Assembly (NCBI GenBank): GCA_020832225.1 | Contig: JAFIFA010000047.1 | Coordinates: 1-33,372, forward strand | Direction: 5' to 3' | DNA from: Balneolaceae bacterium | Lineage (GTDB): Bacteria; Bacteroidota; Rhodothermia; Balneolales; Balneolaceae | DNA: 33,372 nt | Part shown: positions 8,150 through 16,698 of the stretch, one piece after another | How the letters are laid out: the number at the start of each line of letters is the position of its first letter | Position numbering within the stretch: the first letter of the stretch is position 1 | The notes under the pieces: model-generated | Told to the model about the DNA's origin: nothing | The model's input: the letters and a program-made list of their open reading frames with translations, nothing else | Database searches by the model: none | Translations under genes and position numbers: made by a program

Positions 8150-9055
8150 ATGATTAATATCTCCCACAAAAGAAATTCTCTACGCTACGCAAAAGCATCC
8201 GGCACCCTCTTTACCACAGAGGACGTGATCTCAAAAATCCGAAACGGAGAGATCCCGAAAGGAGATCTACTGGAGATTGCACGGGCAGCCGGTATACAGG
8301 CGGCCAAAAAGACGTCGGAGTGGATCGTGTTCTGCCACTCCATGCCGATCGACTGGGTGGGAATCAGCTACGAGTTTACGGATGAAAGTATGACGGTTAT
8401 TGCCGAGGTTGAAGCGGTCTGGAAAACCGGTGTGGAGATGGAGGCGGTTACGGCCGTTATGGGTACGCTTATGAACGCCTACGATATGCTCAAACCGCTC
8501 GATGCTCAAATTAAGATCGGCGAAATCACGCTGGTCGAGAAACGGGGCGGAAAATCGGACATGCGCGACACCTTTGATCCGCCAGTTAAAACCAGCCTGA
8601 TCAGCGTGGACAGCGACAAAAAAAAGGGACGCCAGGCTGACCGTTCTGCATCGGTAATTCTCGACTCACTCCGTAGCAAACCGGTTGAAGTGGTTTCTGA
8701 ACATCAGCTAAAGGAAGAGGAAGGGCAGGTTCGAAAGATGCTGGTGGACCTTACCGATAGCCGTGAGTGCGAGCTGATCTTTCTCTGTGGATCAACAGGG
8801 CCCGCCCCAAAAGATGTGGTTCCGAAGGTGATTCGCGAAATCTCTGACCGCGAAGTGCCCGGAATTGCCCACGCCATGCATCAGTATGGCCTTGAGCGCA
8901 CGCCTTTTGCCATGATCTCTGATCAGGTTGCAGGCATCAGAAACGGTGTGTTGATGGTTGCGCTGCCCGGCAGTGAACGCGGTGCCCGTGAGAGCATGGA
9001 CGCGCTCTTTCCCGGCCTGCTCCACATCTTCAAGACGCTTAGACGAACCCGATAA
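8150..9055 (+). CDS. moaCB: Bifunctional MoaC-MoaB fusion (cPMP synthase / MogA-like domain)
   Basis: 301 aa with two domains. Residues 1-145 are MoaC: INISHKRNSLRYAKASG start, KKTSEWIVFCHSMPIDWVGI and MEAVTAVMGTLMNAYDMLKPLD with EKRGGKSD. These are the conserved segments around the catalytic Lys, His and Asp/Lys that form cyclic pyranopterin monophosphate. After a linker (about 145-165), residues 165-301 are a MoaB/MogA-type domain: SASVILDS, FLCGSTGPAPKDVVP and MISDQVAGIRNGVLMVALPGS. The nucleotide loop is GSTG where MogA has GGTG, so adenylylation by this half may be weakened; a separate mogA lies 1.2 kb downstream. MoaC-MoaB fusions occur in Bacteroidota. The gene diverges from moaD and converges on moeB with 15 bp between ends. 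Confidence 0.93.
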   Translation: MINISHKRNSLRYAKASGTLFTTEDVISKIRNGEIPKGDLLEIARAAGIQAAKKTSEWIVFCHSMPIDWVGISYEFTDESMTVIAEVEAVWKTGVEMEAVTAVMGTLMNAYDMLKPLDAQIKIGEITLVEKRGGKSDMRDTFDPPVKTSLISVDSDKKKGRQADRSASVILDSLRSKPVEVVSEHQLKEEEGQVRKMLVDLTDSRECELIFLCGSTGPAPKDVVPKVIREISDREVPGIAHAMHQYGLERTPFAMISDQVAGIRNGVLMVALPGSERGARESMDALFPGLLHIFKTLRRTR

Positions 9056-9070
9056 TAGTGAGGCTCTTTT

Positions 9071-10180
9071 TTAAGAGTTGATAATGCGCTTCCACGCTTC
9101 CATTCCGCCCTGCAAGTTGAACAGATTCTCTGCACCACTATCTATCAACCGCTGCACAACCTTCCCGCTTCGCCTGCCTGTGCGGCAGTAAAATAGAGAA
9201 GGACGCCCGTGCTCAGAGCAAAATGAGTCCGGATCGAGCTTTTCAACCGGAATCAGTTCACCTCCGATGTTGAATGCCCGATGCTCTTCGGGCGACCGGA
9301 CATCGATCAATCGTACACTCTCCCCTCGTTTCAGCTTCTCTGATAGCTCAGCGGGTGTGATTTCAGGTATTGACTCATCTGCTGATCCTGATCTGCAAAA
9401 GACTTCATAATCGATCAGCCCGGTAATCTTCGGGGTGGCTCCCGTTAACGGATTGTCATCCCTTTTGGATAGCCCTACATGGCGGCTCTCAAGGTGAAGT
9501 GCATCGAAAAGCAGCAGGCGTCCGTCGAGAAGCCCGTCAAGTCCTGCTATCCACTTTATCGTCTCCGCAGCCTGCATGGTGCCGATCATCGTGGGAAGGA
9601 CACCTAATACACCTGCATCAGCACAATCGGGGGCCAGTTCGGCTGGAGGAGGCTCGGGGAAGAGGTCGCGATAGTTGGGTCCTCGCACTCCATCTTCCCG
9701 GAGATGATTGAAAAGTGAGAGCTGTCCCTCAAAACGGTAGATCGATCCATACACAAATGGTTTACCGGAAAGTACGGAGGCATCATTGATCAGATAGCGC
9801 GTCGGAAAGTTATCGGTGCCGTCGATGATGATATCATAGCCGCCTATGATCTCCATACCGTTTTCAGAACTGAGATAGACCGGATGGGTTTCGATCTCAA
9901 CCTCGCTGTTACGCTCTCTAAGCCGCTCTGCAGCGGCTTCTGCTTTCAGTCGGCCAACATCACTCTCTCTGTAGAGCATCTGCCTGTGGAGGTTGCTCAG
10001 CTCTACCCGGTCACCATCCACAATTCCGATCCTGCCCACACCGGCTGCAGTGAGAGCGAGCAGCGCGGGGCACCCAAGTCCACCGGCACCCACAACCAGA
10101 ACGGAGGCCTGACTGAGCTTCTTCTGCCCTTTGGCACCAACTTCAGGCAGTGCAATTTGACGACTATAGCGTGGGTTCAC
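9071..10180 (-). CDS. moeB: MoeB/ThiF-type MoaD-activating enzyme fused to a rhodanese domain
   Basis: Adenylates the MoaD C-terminus and, through its rhodanese domain, may deliver the sulfur. The ATP site is VLVVGAGGLGCPALLALTAAGVG, followed by DGDRVELSNLHRQ and the adenylation segment DGTDNFPTRYLIND; the conserved cysteine of APDCADAGVLGVLP is present. The C-terminal rhodanese domain has RLIDVRSPEEH and the active loop CRTGRR. The two CxxC pairs that bind zinc in E. coli MoeB are absent (PNYRDLFPEP and RDDNPLTGATP replace them). The track start is TTG 10264; GTG 10180 (MNPRYSRQIALPEVG) matches the family start better, giving 369 aa. TTG 10264, with AGG just upstream, is the alternative. Whether this enzyme also serves ThiS cannot be told. 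Confidence 0.9.
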   Translation of the reverse strand: MNPRYSRQIALPEVGAKGQKKLSQASVLVVGAGGLGCPALLALTAAGVGRIGIVDGDRVELSNLHRQMLYRESDVGRLKAEAAAERLRERNSEVEIETHPVYLSSENGMEIIGGYDIIIDGTDNFPTRYLINDASVLSGKPFVYGSIYRFEGQLSLFNHLREDGVRGPNYRDLFPEPPPAELAPDCADAGVLGVLPTMIGTMQAAETIKWIAGLDGLLDGRLLLFDALHLESRHVGLSKRDDNPLTGATPKITGLIDYEVFCRSGSADESIPEITPAELSEKLKRGESVRLIDVRSPEEHRAFNIGGELIPVEKLDPDSFCSEHGRPSLFYCRTGRRSGKVVQRLIDSGAENLFNLQGGMEAWKRIINS

Positions 10181-10282
10181 AGCTTCAGCTTTATGGAGAT
10201 TGAGCCCGATCCTTGATGAAGGGGCGATTTTTTCTATCTTCAGCAAAAATAGGACGAATTTCAACCTAACCTACTTAAATCG

Positions 10283-10813
10283 ATGGAGACTGTTTCAATT
10301 GGAATTATCACCTTATCCGACCGCGCCAGCCGTGGTGAATATGACGATCTCTCGGGACCTGAAATCAGGAGATACTTCTCGGAAAGATTGAAAAACACGA
10401 TTGAGTGGCATTATGAAGTGATTCCGGATGAACCAGACAGGCTAAAAAGCCTTCTCACTGAGATGAGCGACAATCACATCGGACTGATCTGCACCACCGG
10501 CGGCACAGGTCCCGCACCCCGCGACATCACACCACAGGTCACCGAGGAGGTTTGTGACAAGATTCTTCCGGGCTTTGGGGAGGAGATGAGGCGGGTATCG
10601 CTTCAGGTAGTACCAACGGCGATCCTGTCGGCTCAGACGGCGGGAATCCGCAAGAAATCGCTGATCATCAACCTGCCCGGTAAACCCAAGGCGATTGCCG
10701 AATGCCTGGATGGCGTTTATGCAGCGATCCCCTACTGCCTCGACCTTATTGGCGCACCCCGCATGGAGTTCACCGCTAAAGGGAGTGACGCATTCAGGCC
10801 GAAGAAGAAATAG
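10283..10813 (+). CDS. mogA: Molybdopterin adenylyltransferase MogA
   Basis: 176 aa. Adenylates molybdopterin before Mo insertion by MoeA. The family pattern is complete: SIGIITLSDRASRGEYDDLSG at the N-terminus, LICTTGGTGPAPRDITP (nucleotide loop with catalytic Asp), LPGFGEEMRR, LSAQTAGIRKKSLIINLPGKP, and a C-terminal CLDLIGAPRM. Unlike the MoaB half of MoaCB it keeps the canonical GGTG. The start ATG 10283 lies only 19 bp from the TTG start of the divergent moeB ORF (or 103 bp from its GTG start), so the promoters overlap if the longer moeB is real. Confidence 0.95.
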   Translation: METVSIGIITLSDRASRGEYDDLSGPEIRRYFSERLKNTIEWHYEVIPDEPDRLKSLLTEMSDNHIGLICTTGGTGPAPRDITPQVTEEVCDKILPGFGEEMRRVSLQVVPTAILSAQTAGIRKKSLIINLPGKPKAIAECLDGVYAAIPYCLDLIGAPRMEFTAKGSDAFRPKKK

Positions 10814-10874
10814 GCCGGTTCTCTCTCTAAATTGGATTCACTTTTCCCATAAATAAAACAACCAAAACACTCCA

Positions 10875-11612
10875 TTGGATCTGACTCTCCTGTTGCTTCT
10901 GCCGGCGGGCATTCTTCTGATAGCCTTCCTCTACTCCTCAGTAGGACATGGAGGGGCCTCCGGTTATCTGGCTCTGATGGCCATTTTGAGCGTCTCCCAT
11001 CTGACGATGCGTCCGGCCGCACTGCTCCTCAATATTCTGGTGGCCTCCATTGCTGCCTGGCACTTTATCCGCGCCGGTTATTTCTCAACCCGCATTTTTA
11101 TCCCCTTTGCTCTGGCATCGGTGCCTGCCGCATTCATTGGTGGCACCATTGTTTTGGGAGAGGATCTCTACAAGCCACTTGTGGGAGTGGTTCTGCTATA
11201 CGGGGCCTACAGACTTTTTCGGAGTTCTGGTTCAACGGAAGGAGCCCAAAATGTGAACCTCTCTTTTCTCACCATGTTTCTGATTGGCGCCGGTATCGGA
11301 TTGGTATCGGGACTCACCGGAGTTGGGGGTGGTATATTTCTGAGTCCGCTGCTTCTATTGGCCGGATTGTGCAACACGAAAACCGCCAGCGGAGTTGCCG
11401 CTCTCTTTGTACTGGTCAACTCGGTAGCAGGGCTCGCCGGAACTCTCATCTCACTTCAACACCTTGAACCGGCTATTGGCGCGTGGCTACTTGCCGCAGG
11501 CTTGGGAGGGTTGCTCGGTGCCCGTTTTGGAAGTCGCGTTTCACCTTTCATCATCAGAAGGCTGCTCTCAATTGTTCTGATCATAGCCGGACTGAAGATG
11601 GTCTTCACCTGA
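10875..11612 (+). CDS. TauE/SafE-family membrane permease
   Basis: 245 aa, about 7-8 hydrophobic segments, starting at TTG 10875 (no nearby ATG fits). Both family signature repeats are present: YSSVGHGGASGYLALMA near the N-terminus and GLVSGLTGVGGGIFLSPLLLL in the middle, the two pseudo-symmetric halves of TauE/SafE (DUF81) carriers. Members export sulfite or sulfoacetate or move other sulfur oxyanions. The location between mogA (61 bp upstream, same strand) and the reductase operon suggests a task linked to molybdoenzymes, for example sulfite or an oxyanion; the substrate is not deducible from sequence. It ends 7 bp from the convergent porin gene. Confidence 0.85.
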   Translation: MDLTLLLLLPAGILLIAFLYSSVGHGGASGYLALMAILSVSHLTMRPAALLLNILVASIAAWHFIRAGYFSTRIFIPFALASVPAAFIGGTIVLGEDLYKPLVGVVLLYGAYRLFRSSGSTEGAQNVNLSFLTMFLIGAGIGLVSGLTGVGGGIFLSPLLLLAGLCNTKTASGVAALFVLVNSVAGLAGTLISLQHLEPAIGAWLLAAGLGGLLGARFGSRVSPFIIRRLLSIVLIIAGLKMVFT

Positions 11613-11619
11613 ATTGAGA

Positions 11620-12954
11620 TCAGAACGAGATCTCTGCCTGCATCCAGAACTTTCGGGTATCGGGTAGTGCATTTATGCCCTGAAAGTTTGCAAACTTTAC
11701 CAGCAGGCTCAGGTGCTCGCTGACCTGCTTTCCAACCGAAGCCCCCGCCTCCCTGCCAAGAAGGTGGCCGGATTGATCTGAGTAAAACCAATGGTGATTA
11801 ATAGACGCCTCAGCGCCGCGAGGCAGGGAAATGTTCGCATAAAGCTTCAAATCCTGCAATCCTACTCCAGGTGTATTGAGAAAGAGATCAGCCCACCCCT
11901 GAAAGGCGTGAAGAGTGGCCAGCGGTGTCTGAAAGGAGGCAACGCCATCGTCACTCCCCAACACTTCCATTGACGCCCCAATTCGGCCGAGGCCTGTATC
12001 AGAAAGCCCCAAATCTACCAAGTAGTAGTTCGCATTGTAATCGAGCGGTGAGTTTCCTGCATCAGTTTGAATCGCAAACGATCCCGAGTAGTGGATCGCA
12101 TGGTCTGCGTTAAGGCTAAAACGCCCGTTAATTCGGAAACCTGCCGTTTGAGATGAGAGAACCGGGGCATTATCAAAATTGAGGTGGTAGAGAAACCCCG
12201 TCAAACGACTGCCGGGTATCAGGTTATCATACGTAAGGTGAGCCAGATGGCTGTCTGATTCGAAGATCCCCATTTGATGATCGGGTCCCTGAATGCGGTT
12301 TACCTGCCAAATGTAGTTGTACTCGAAGTGAAAAGAGTCAAGGCCCAAGGAGGTGGAGGCTGTAAATGCATCAAATGTCTGTTCATTTTGTCGCCATCCC
12401 ACATTTCCGACAAAGCGTGCGTTTTGATGGATAATCCGCTGCCTTCCGGTTCTCATCACTACCTCGCCGGTCTCACTACGAAACTCACCATAGAGTTGAT
12501 TCAGAACGGTCATTCGGGGATCGGGCACAACGGCACGCTCCGGTTGATTATTCAGCCCTGCCGCGTTGTAGCGCTCCGGTCCAATCGGTCGTACATCAAG
12601 AAAATCGACATATCCGGAAAAACCGTAGAGTGGCTGTGTTCTGTATCCAAGCCGGAGCCTGTTGGTAACGGCATGAGCGCTATCGAATCCGTCGGTGCTA
12701 ACTACTTCTGATCTGATTCTGTTGTTCAGGTCTACGCGTCCGCGGGTAAGTGCCTGCCAAAACCGTGACCGATTGGAAATGCTTCTATCAAGATCTGCAG
12801 CTGCCGTTAAGCCCACTCTGTTTTCCGTTGCGGAACTGTCACTATCGGCAGCAATAGTGGGGTTTGCCATCAGGCAGATCAGAAATACTGCCATGTAGAC
12901 CGACAGCAGCCATTTAATTTTTTGATAACACCGGACTCGATTCGGTTCAGTCAT
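11620..12954 (-). CDS. Outer-membrane porin resembling alginate-export-domain proteins
   Basis: 444 aa from ATG 12954, which overlaps the stop of the upstream small gene (ATGACTGA). A signal peptide (QKIKWLLSVYMAVFLICLMANPTIAAD) is followed by a beta-rich chain with alternating aromatic/hydrophobic strands. It contains RNRLRLGYRTQP-type and GRQRIIHQNARFVGNVGWRQNEQTFDAF segments typical of the alginate_exp porin family (AlgE-like 18-strand barrels), and ends in the C-terminal aromatic signature KFWMQAEISF. Homologues are also found beside nitrate/nitrite reductases, where diffusion of nitrate or nitrite is a sensible role. As the last gene of the napA operon it is likely an anion pore (inference). 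It appears intact, unlike the first and second genes of the unit. Confidence 0.75.
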   Translation of the reverse strand: MTEPNRVRCYQKIKWLLSVYMAVFLICLMANPTIAADSDSSATENRVGLTAAADLDRSISNRSRFWQALTRGRVDLNNRIRSEVVSTDGFDSAHAVTNRLRLGYRTQPLYGFSGYVDFLDVRPIGPERYNAAGLNNQPERAVVPDPRMTVLNQLYGEFRSETGEVVMRTGRQRIIHQNARFVGNVGWRQNEQTFDAFTASTSLGLDSFHFEYNYIWQVNRIQGPDHQMGIFESDSHLAHLTYDNLIPGSRLTGFLYHLNFDNAPVLSSQTAGFRINGRFSLNADHAIHYSGSFAIQTDAGNSPLDYNANYYLVDLGLSDTGLGRIGASMEVLGSDDGVASFQTPLATLHAFQGWADLFLNTPGVGLQDLKLYANISLPRGAEASINHHWFYSDQSGHLLGREAGASVGKQVSEHLSLLVKFANFQGINALPDTRKFWMQAEISF

Positions 12955-13180
12955 CATCCAATACTTTACGGGCACGGAGATCACGTATTACCGCATAGAT
13001 GTAGAGCACCACTCCTGCAAACATAATTGGCATTCCGAGAAATACCCCCAGCCCAACGCTCCAGGCCTGAAATCCGGCAATCAGAAACATCAGCACAAGT
13101 AACATACCGGCCATAGCGAGAAAAACGGCCGTTCGAACCAGCTTGTCCACATCACCCAATTGTTCATTCTCTTCACTCAT
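12947..13180 (-). CDS. Small two-helix membrane protein of the nitrate reductase operon
   Basis: 77 aa from ATG 13180, which has a clear GGAGAA ribosome site and overlaps the stop of the cytochrome gene (ATGAGTGA). The ORF-track start at 13210 lies inside the cytochrome coding region. Two hydrophobic helices (AVFLAMAGMLLVLMFLIAG and VGLGVFLGMPIMFAGVVLYIYAV) are joined by a short loop. The ends are charged (MSEENEQLGDVDK at the start, RDLRARKVLDDD at the end). I do not recognise a family. Position suggests an accessory subunit anchoring the reductase or cytochrome, but the sequence has no haem or metal motif. Confidence 0.7.
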   Translation of the reverse strand: MSEENEQLGDVDKLVRTAVFLAMAGMLLVLMFLIAGFQAWSVGLGVFLGMPIMFAGVVLYIYAVIRDLRARKVLDDD

Positions 13181-14128
13181 TGAACTTCTCCATAAGTTTG
13201 GCCAGATCATCGGCGCTGATTTCCATTAGCTCCTGAGAGAATACATCCGGGTGACGGTCCGGCACATTCTCTCTTTCAGCAGGTGTTGGGTGTGCAGGTC
13301 CGTGGCAGGAGCTGCAGCTAACCTCATCGGCCCTCATCTTGTCAGAGAGCGCAATATGACTCGGCACGTCGTTGAACTTTTGGGTACCGCCGTGGCACGC
13401 CATGCAGTTTTGATTGGGGTAGCTACCTGAGAAGCTGATCGGCTCATCCCAGGTGCCGGTTACATAGAGCAGCCAGTGCCGGAAACCGTCCCGCTTCCCT
13501 TCAAAGGTACCGTGTGCACCATAGGTAGTGTGGTATAGCAGTGGTACTCCGAAATCCATCGGTTCTGATAGTGTTTAGCCGCCATGGTTGTGCTCTCTTC
13601 GTCGAAGAGATCATTTACGAAAGGATCCATAACATGACAGCTGGCGCAGGACTCCACGGTTTTTGTGGTTTCAAGCACTGTTGTACCTGTACTCAGAACC
13701 ACCACAACCGGCAGTGCAAACATCGAGACAATCATCAAACTTCGGTAGCTGAGGCGGCTGATGTTGTCTCTTCTGAAAAACTCGATATAGATAAGAATGA
13801 GTATGGCTGCAACTATAGAGAAAATTCCGGCACGCCGCATCAGCTCTCCAACGGTGACTCCCGAATCCGCTTCACTGGCAACACGAGGTGCCGGGTCGGA
13901 CTGAGCCGTTGCATAGAGTGGGATCACGTTTCCGTAAACGGTTGTACGGGTCTCCTCTGGTTCCATATTCACCCCGGCATGAATCTCCTCCAGGGACGGC
14001 TCATTGGGTTGAATGTCACCATCAACAACATAAACACCTATCAGGGCACTGGTTATACCGAATAGAACCAGCAGCGCAATTGAAGCCTGCAGAATCCAAT
14101 CCGGTCTTTTTGTTGGCTCTTTTTTCAT
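13173..14128 (-). pseudogene. NapC/NirT-like tetrahaem cytochrome c, disrupted by a 4-nt loss in haem motif 2
   Basis: Two ORFs of the track are one gene. The first half, from ATG 14128 (GGAGA ribosome site; MKKEPTKRPDWILQ), has three membrane helices and the first haem motif CASCH, reaching KHYQNRWISEYHCY. The second half resumes in another frame with HTTYGAHGTFEGKRDGFRHWLL, then the haem motifs CMACH and CSSCH. The family expects CYxCHTTYG here. The sequence around 13531-13535 (minus strand TGCTATACCACACT) lacks four bases relative to a reading TGC TAT ACN TGC CAC ACT, so the frame shifts exactly within the second CxxCH. As sequenced, the product would stop early and lose three haems. The role would be passing quinol electrons to NapA. 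A sequencing or assembly error is the alternative. Confidence 0.88.
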
Positions 14129-14157
14129 AGTCTCCGGTTTTAGACCATTCCTGATTG

Positions 14158-16497
14158 TTAAACTTTCTCGATTGTGACTGCACAACGCTTGTAATCCGGC
14201 TGACGAGAAAACGGATCTACCGCATCACTCGTAATCTTGTTAACCAGATGCTTGGCAGAGTGGAACGTCGCAAAGACGAGGCCCTCACGAATATCCCCGG
14301 TAATACGGGTTACAAAGTCGGCCTCGCCCCGGCGGCTTATCACTCGTACCTCGTCCCCTTCACTGAGTCCTGCAGCCTGTGCATCTGCGGGGTGAACTTC
14401 CAGAAAATCGGTACGCACACCCTGAAGGTCTTTAATCCCTCTGGTAATCGTCTCCGTATGCCAGTGCTCCAGTACTCGTCCGGTTGTGAGCGTCAACGGG
14501 TATTGATCATCCGTTGGCTCATAAGGAGGATCCTGTTCATGCAGGTAGATAATCGCCCTTCCGTCGGGTCTGGCGTAGAAATCGAGGCGTGCATCTTCAT
14601 TACGCTCCATAGGGTCCGATCCCGGCACAAAACGTCTGCAGGTTCCGGGATGGTCTTCATCGGGGCATGGCCACAAGATCCCGGGCTGGCTTTTAAGTCG
14701 TTCGTAGGTGATTCCTTCAAAATTGTAGTACGATTGGCCTGAAATCTTTCGCCACTCGTTCCAGATATCTTCCTGGGTTCGGTTGGGGAAGAGTTCAGAG
14801 TGCCCTAAGCGATCGGCCAGGTTGATCAGGATATCAAAATCGCTGCGCGCTTCGCCCGGCGGATCGGTAAGTTTTGGAACATAGTGGTAGCGGCGTTCCG
14901 GCTGACTAAAGACACCGCTCTTCTCAACCCACATCGCTGCCGGAAGCACAACATCGGCATACTTTGTGGTCTCAGTAGGGTGGAAAGCGTCTGCTACAAC
15001 CACAAACGTGCGTTCCATTGCTTCCCGGTAAGGCAGGATATTAGGGAGTGAGTGAATTGGATTGGTCGACATGATCAGCGCACACTCCACATCACCCTCA
15101 TACATCGCCTGAAACAAGGCCATTGTGTGATATCCGGGATTTGGACTAATCGTGCCCTCAGGTACATTCCAGAGCTCCTCAACCTCACGCCGGTGTTCGG
15201 GATTTGCCACCACTCTTCCCGTTGGCAGGGCGTGTGCCAAGGCTCCTGTATCACGGATTCCGCCACCCGCATTGGGTTGTCCGGTTAGTGAAAAGGGAGT
15301 GGCTCCCGGCCTTCCAATCTGCCCAGTAAGCAGGTGCATCGCCATCATCAGCCGGTTTGAAGCGGTTCCCTGCGTCTGCTGGTTAAGGCCCATGGTCCAG
15401 AACGACATGGTAGCGGGTGAGCTTCCAAAGCGAAATGCTGCCTCCCGTATCTGTTCGGGCGAAACCCCACACGTTGCAGCTGCTCGTTCCGGCTTATAGT
15501 TCTCCAGGTTTTCCCGGAATTGGTCCAGTGATATTCGGTCTGATCCCTGCTGAAACCTTAGATACTCTTCAACCATCTCATCATCAATCATTCCGCGCCG
15601 GAAAAACTCGTATATCATCGAATTATAGAGCGATACATCGGTACCCGGGCGGATCTGCAGATGCAGGTCGGCACGCTTCGCCGTGTTGGTTTTTCGCGGA
15701 TCCACGACAATGATAAATGTATCGGGATTGGTTCGCTTTCGGTCTCTGACGCGCTCCCAAACTATTGGGTGGCAATCTGCCATGTTGGATCCGGTAATAA
15801 TGAAACAGTCGGCATGGTCGGTATCCTCATAGCAGCTCATCGGCTCATCTACAACAAAAACAATGGTGTAGCCAACGGCTGCTGATGCCATGCAGAGGCG
15901 TGGGTTTCCATCCACATTATTTGTGCCTATTCCCGCTTTGAAGAGTTTGTTTGCGGTGTAGCTCTCTTCGGTGAAAAGCTGTCCGCTGCCGCAGTAGGCA
16001 ACACTATCCGGCCCCTTATCGGCAATGGCCGTGTTGAACCTTCTTGCAATCAACTCCATCGCCTCCTCCCAGCTGGCCCGCTCCAACTCGCCATTTTTAC
16101 GAATCAGCGGATAGTGCAGCTGGTCTTAGGCGTAAAGAATCTCACGGTTTAGTATCCCCTTGATGCAGAGACGGCCGCGATTATGGGCGTCGGGATCACC
16201 TTTTACGTCAACAACCTGACCGTTATTCATGCCGATCAGCATACCGCAGCCGGTACCGCAAAATCTACAGACACCGCGATACCAGCTATCCACGTCAATT
16301 ACATACTGACGCTCCCAAAGTTCACCACACCCCGCCATCAACGAACCGGTAAAGACACCGGCGGCAGAAAGGGAGGCCAATCGCATAAGCTCCCGGCGCG
16401 ACAGCCCCTTGTACTCTTCGGAAGGATCATCCGGTGATGAGCCTCTCCCCTTTTCCCCTATACCATTAAAATTTGAGCGATCTTTATCTTCTCTCAT
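14158..16497 (-). pseudogene. napA: Periplasmic (NapA-type) nitrate reductase, interrupted by an in-frame TAA
   Basis: Two ORFs of the track lie in the same frame and are separated only by TAA at 16126-16128. The N-terminal piece (123 aa) has a twin-arginine signal (LSRRELMRLASLSAAGVF) that ends in LMAGC, possibly a lipobox. It then carries the 4Fe-4S cysteines CRFCGTGC and RGRLCIKG (Cys77, 80, 84, 111). Right after REILYA comes the stop, then DQLHYPLIRKNGELERASWEEAM, where NapA proteins read 'YGKDRL..PL'. AAA (Lys) to TAA is therefore the simplest change. The rest (about 655 aa) is a full bis-MGD domain with NPRLCMASA (Cys ligand to Mo), GSNMADCHPIVWERV, and a complete C-terminal dinucleotide-binding domain. 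No restart ATG directly follows. Without suppression the enzyme cannot be made. Confidence 0.9.
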
Positions 16498-16698
16498 AAG
16501 CTTAATTAGTTACATCCCATCAACATCCCGACAAAACAATTATAGTTTTATGAATTCAATCTCTCAAGTTCTAATTCTTATTTATACTCATTATAGCCTT
16601 CCGCTCCTCATTCACCAACCAGGGTTGTAAGACCACGTTTCTATTGGTTAGATTGAAAGCCTGAGAAAAATCAGAATGAAAATAAATTACTGATCACT

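Noticed and set aside
9063-9076. Terminator hairpin CTCTT/AAGAG between moaCB and moeB
   Set aside because: Five A/T-rich base pairs without a proper T-run; it overlaps the moeB 3' end, so support is too weak.
12274-12711. 145-aa plus-strand ORF
   Set aside because: Antisense to the porin gene; no start signal or domain.
13541-14065. 174-aa plus-strand ORF
   Set aside because: Antisense to the cytochrome c gene, no recognisable features.
16126-16128. Selenocysteine or recoded stop in napA
   Set aside because: The codon is TAA, not TGA, there is no SECIS-like need at this position, and other genes here end naturally with TAA and TAG (napA itself, mobA).
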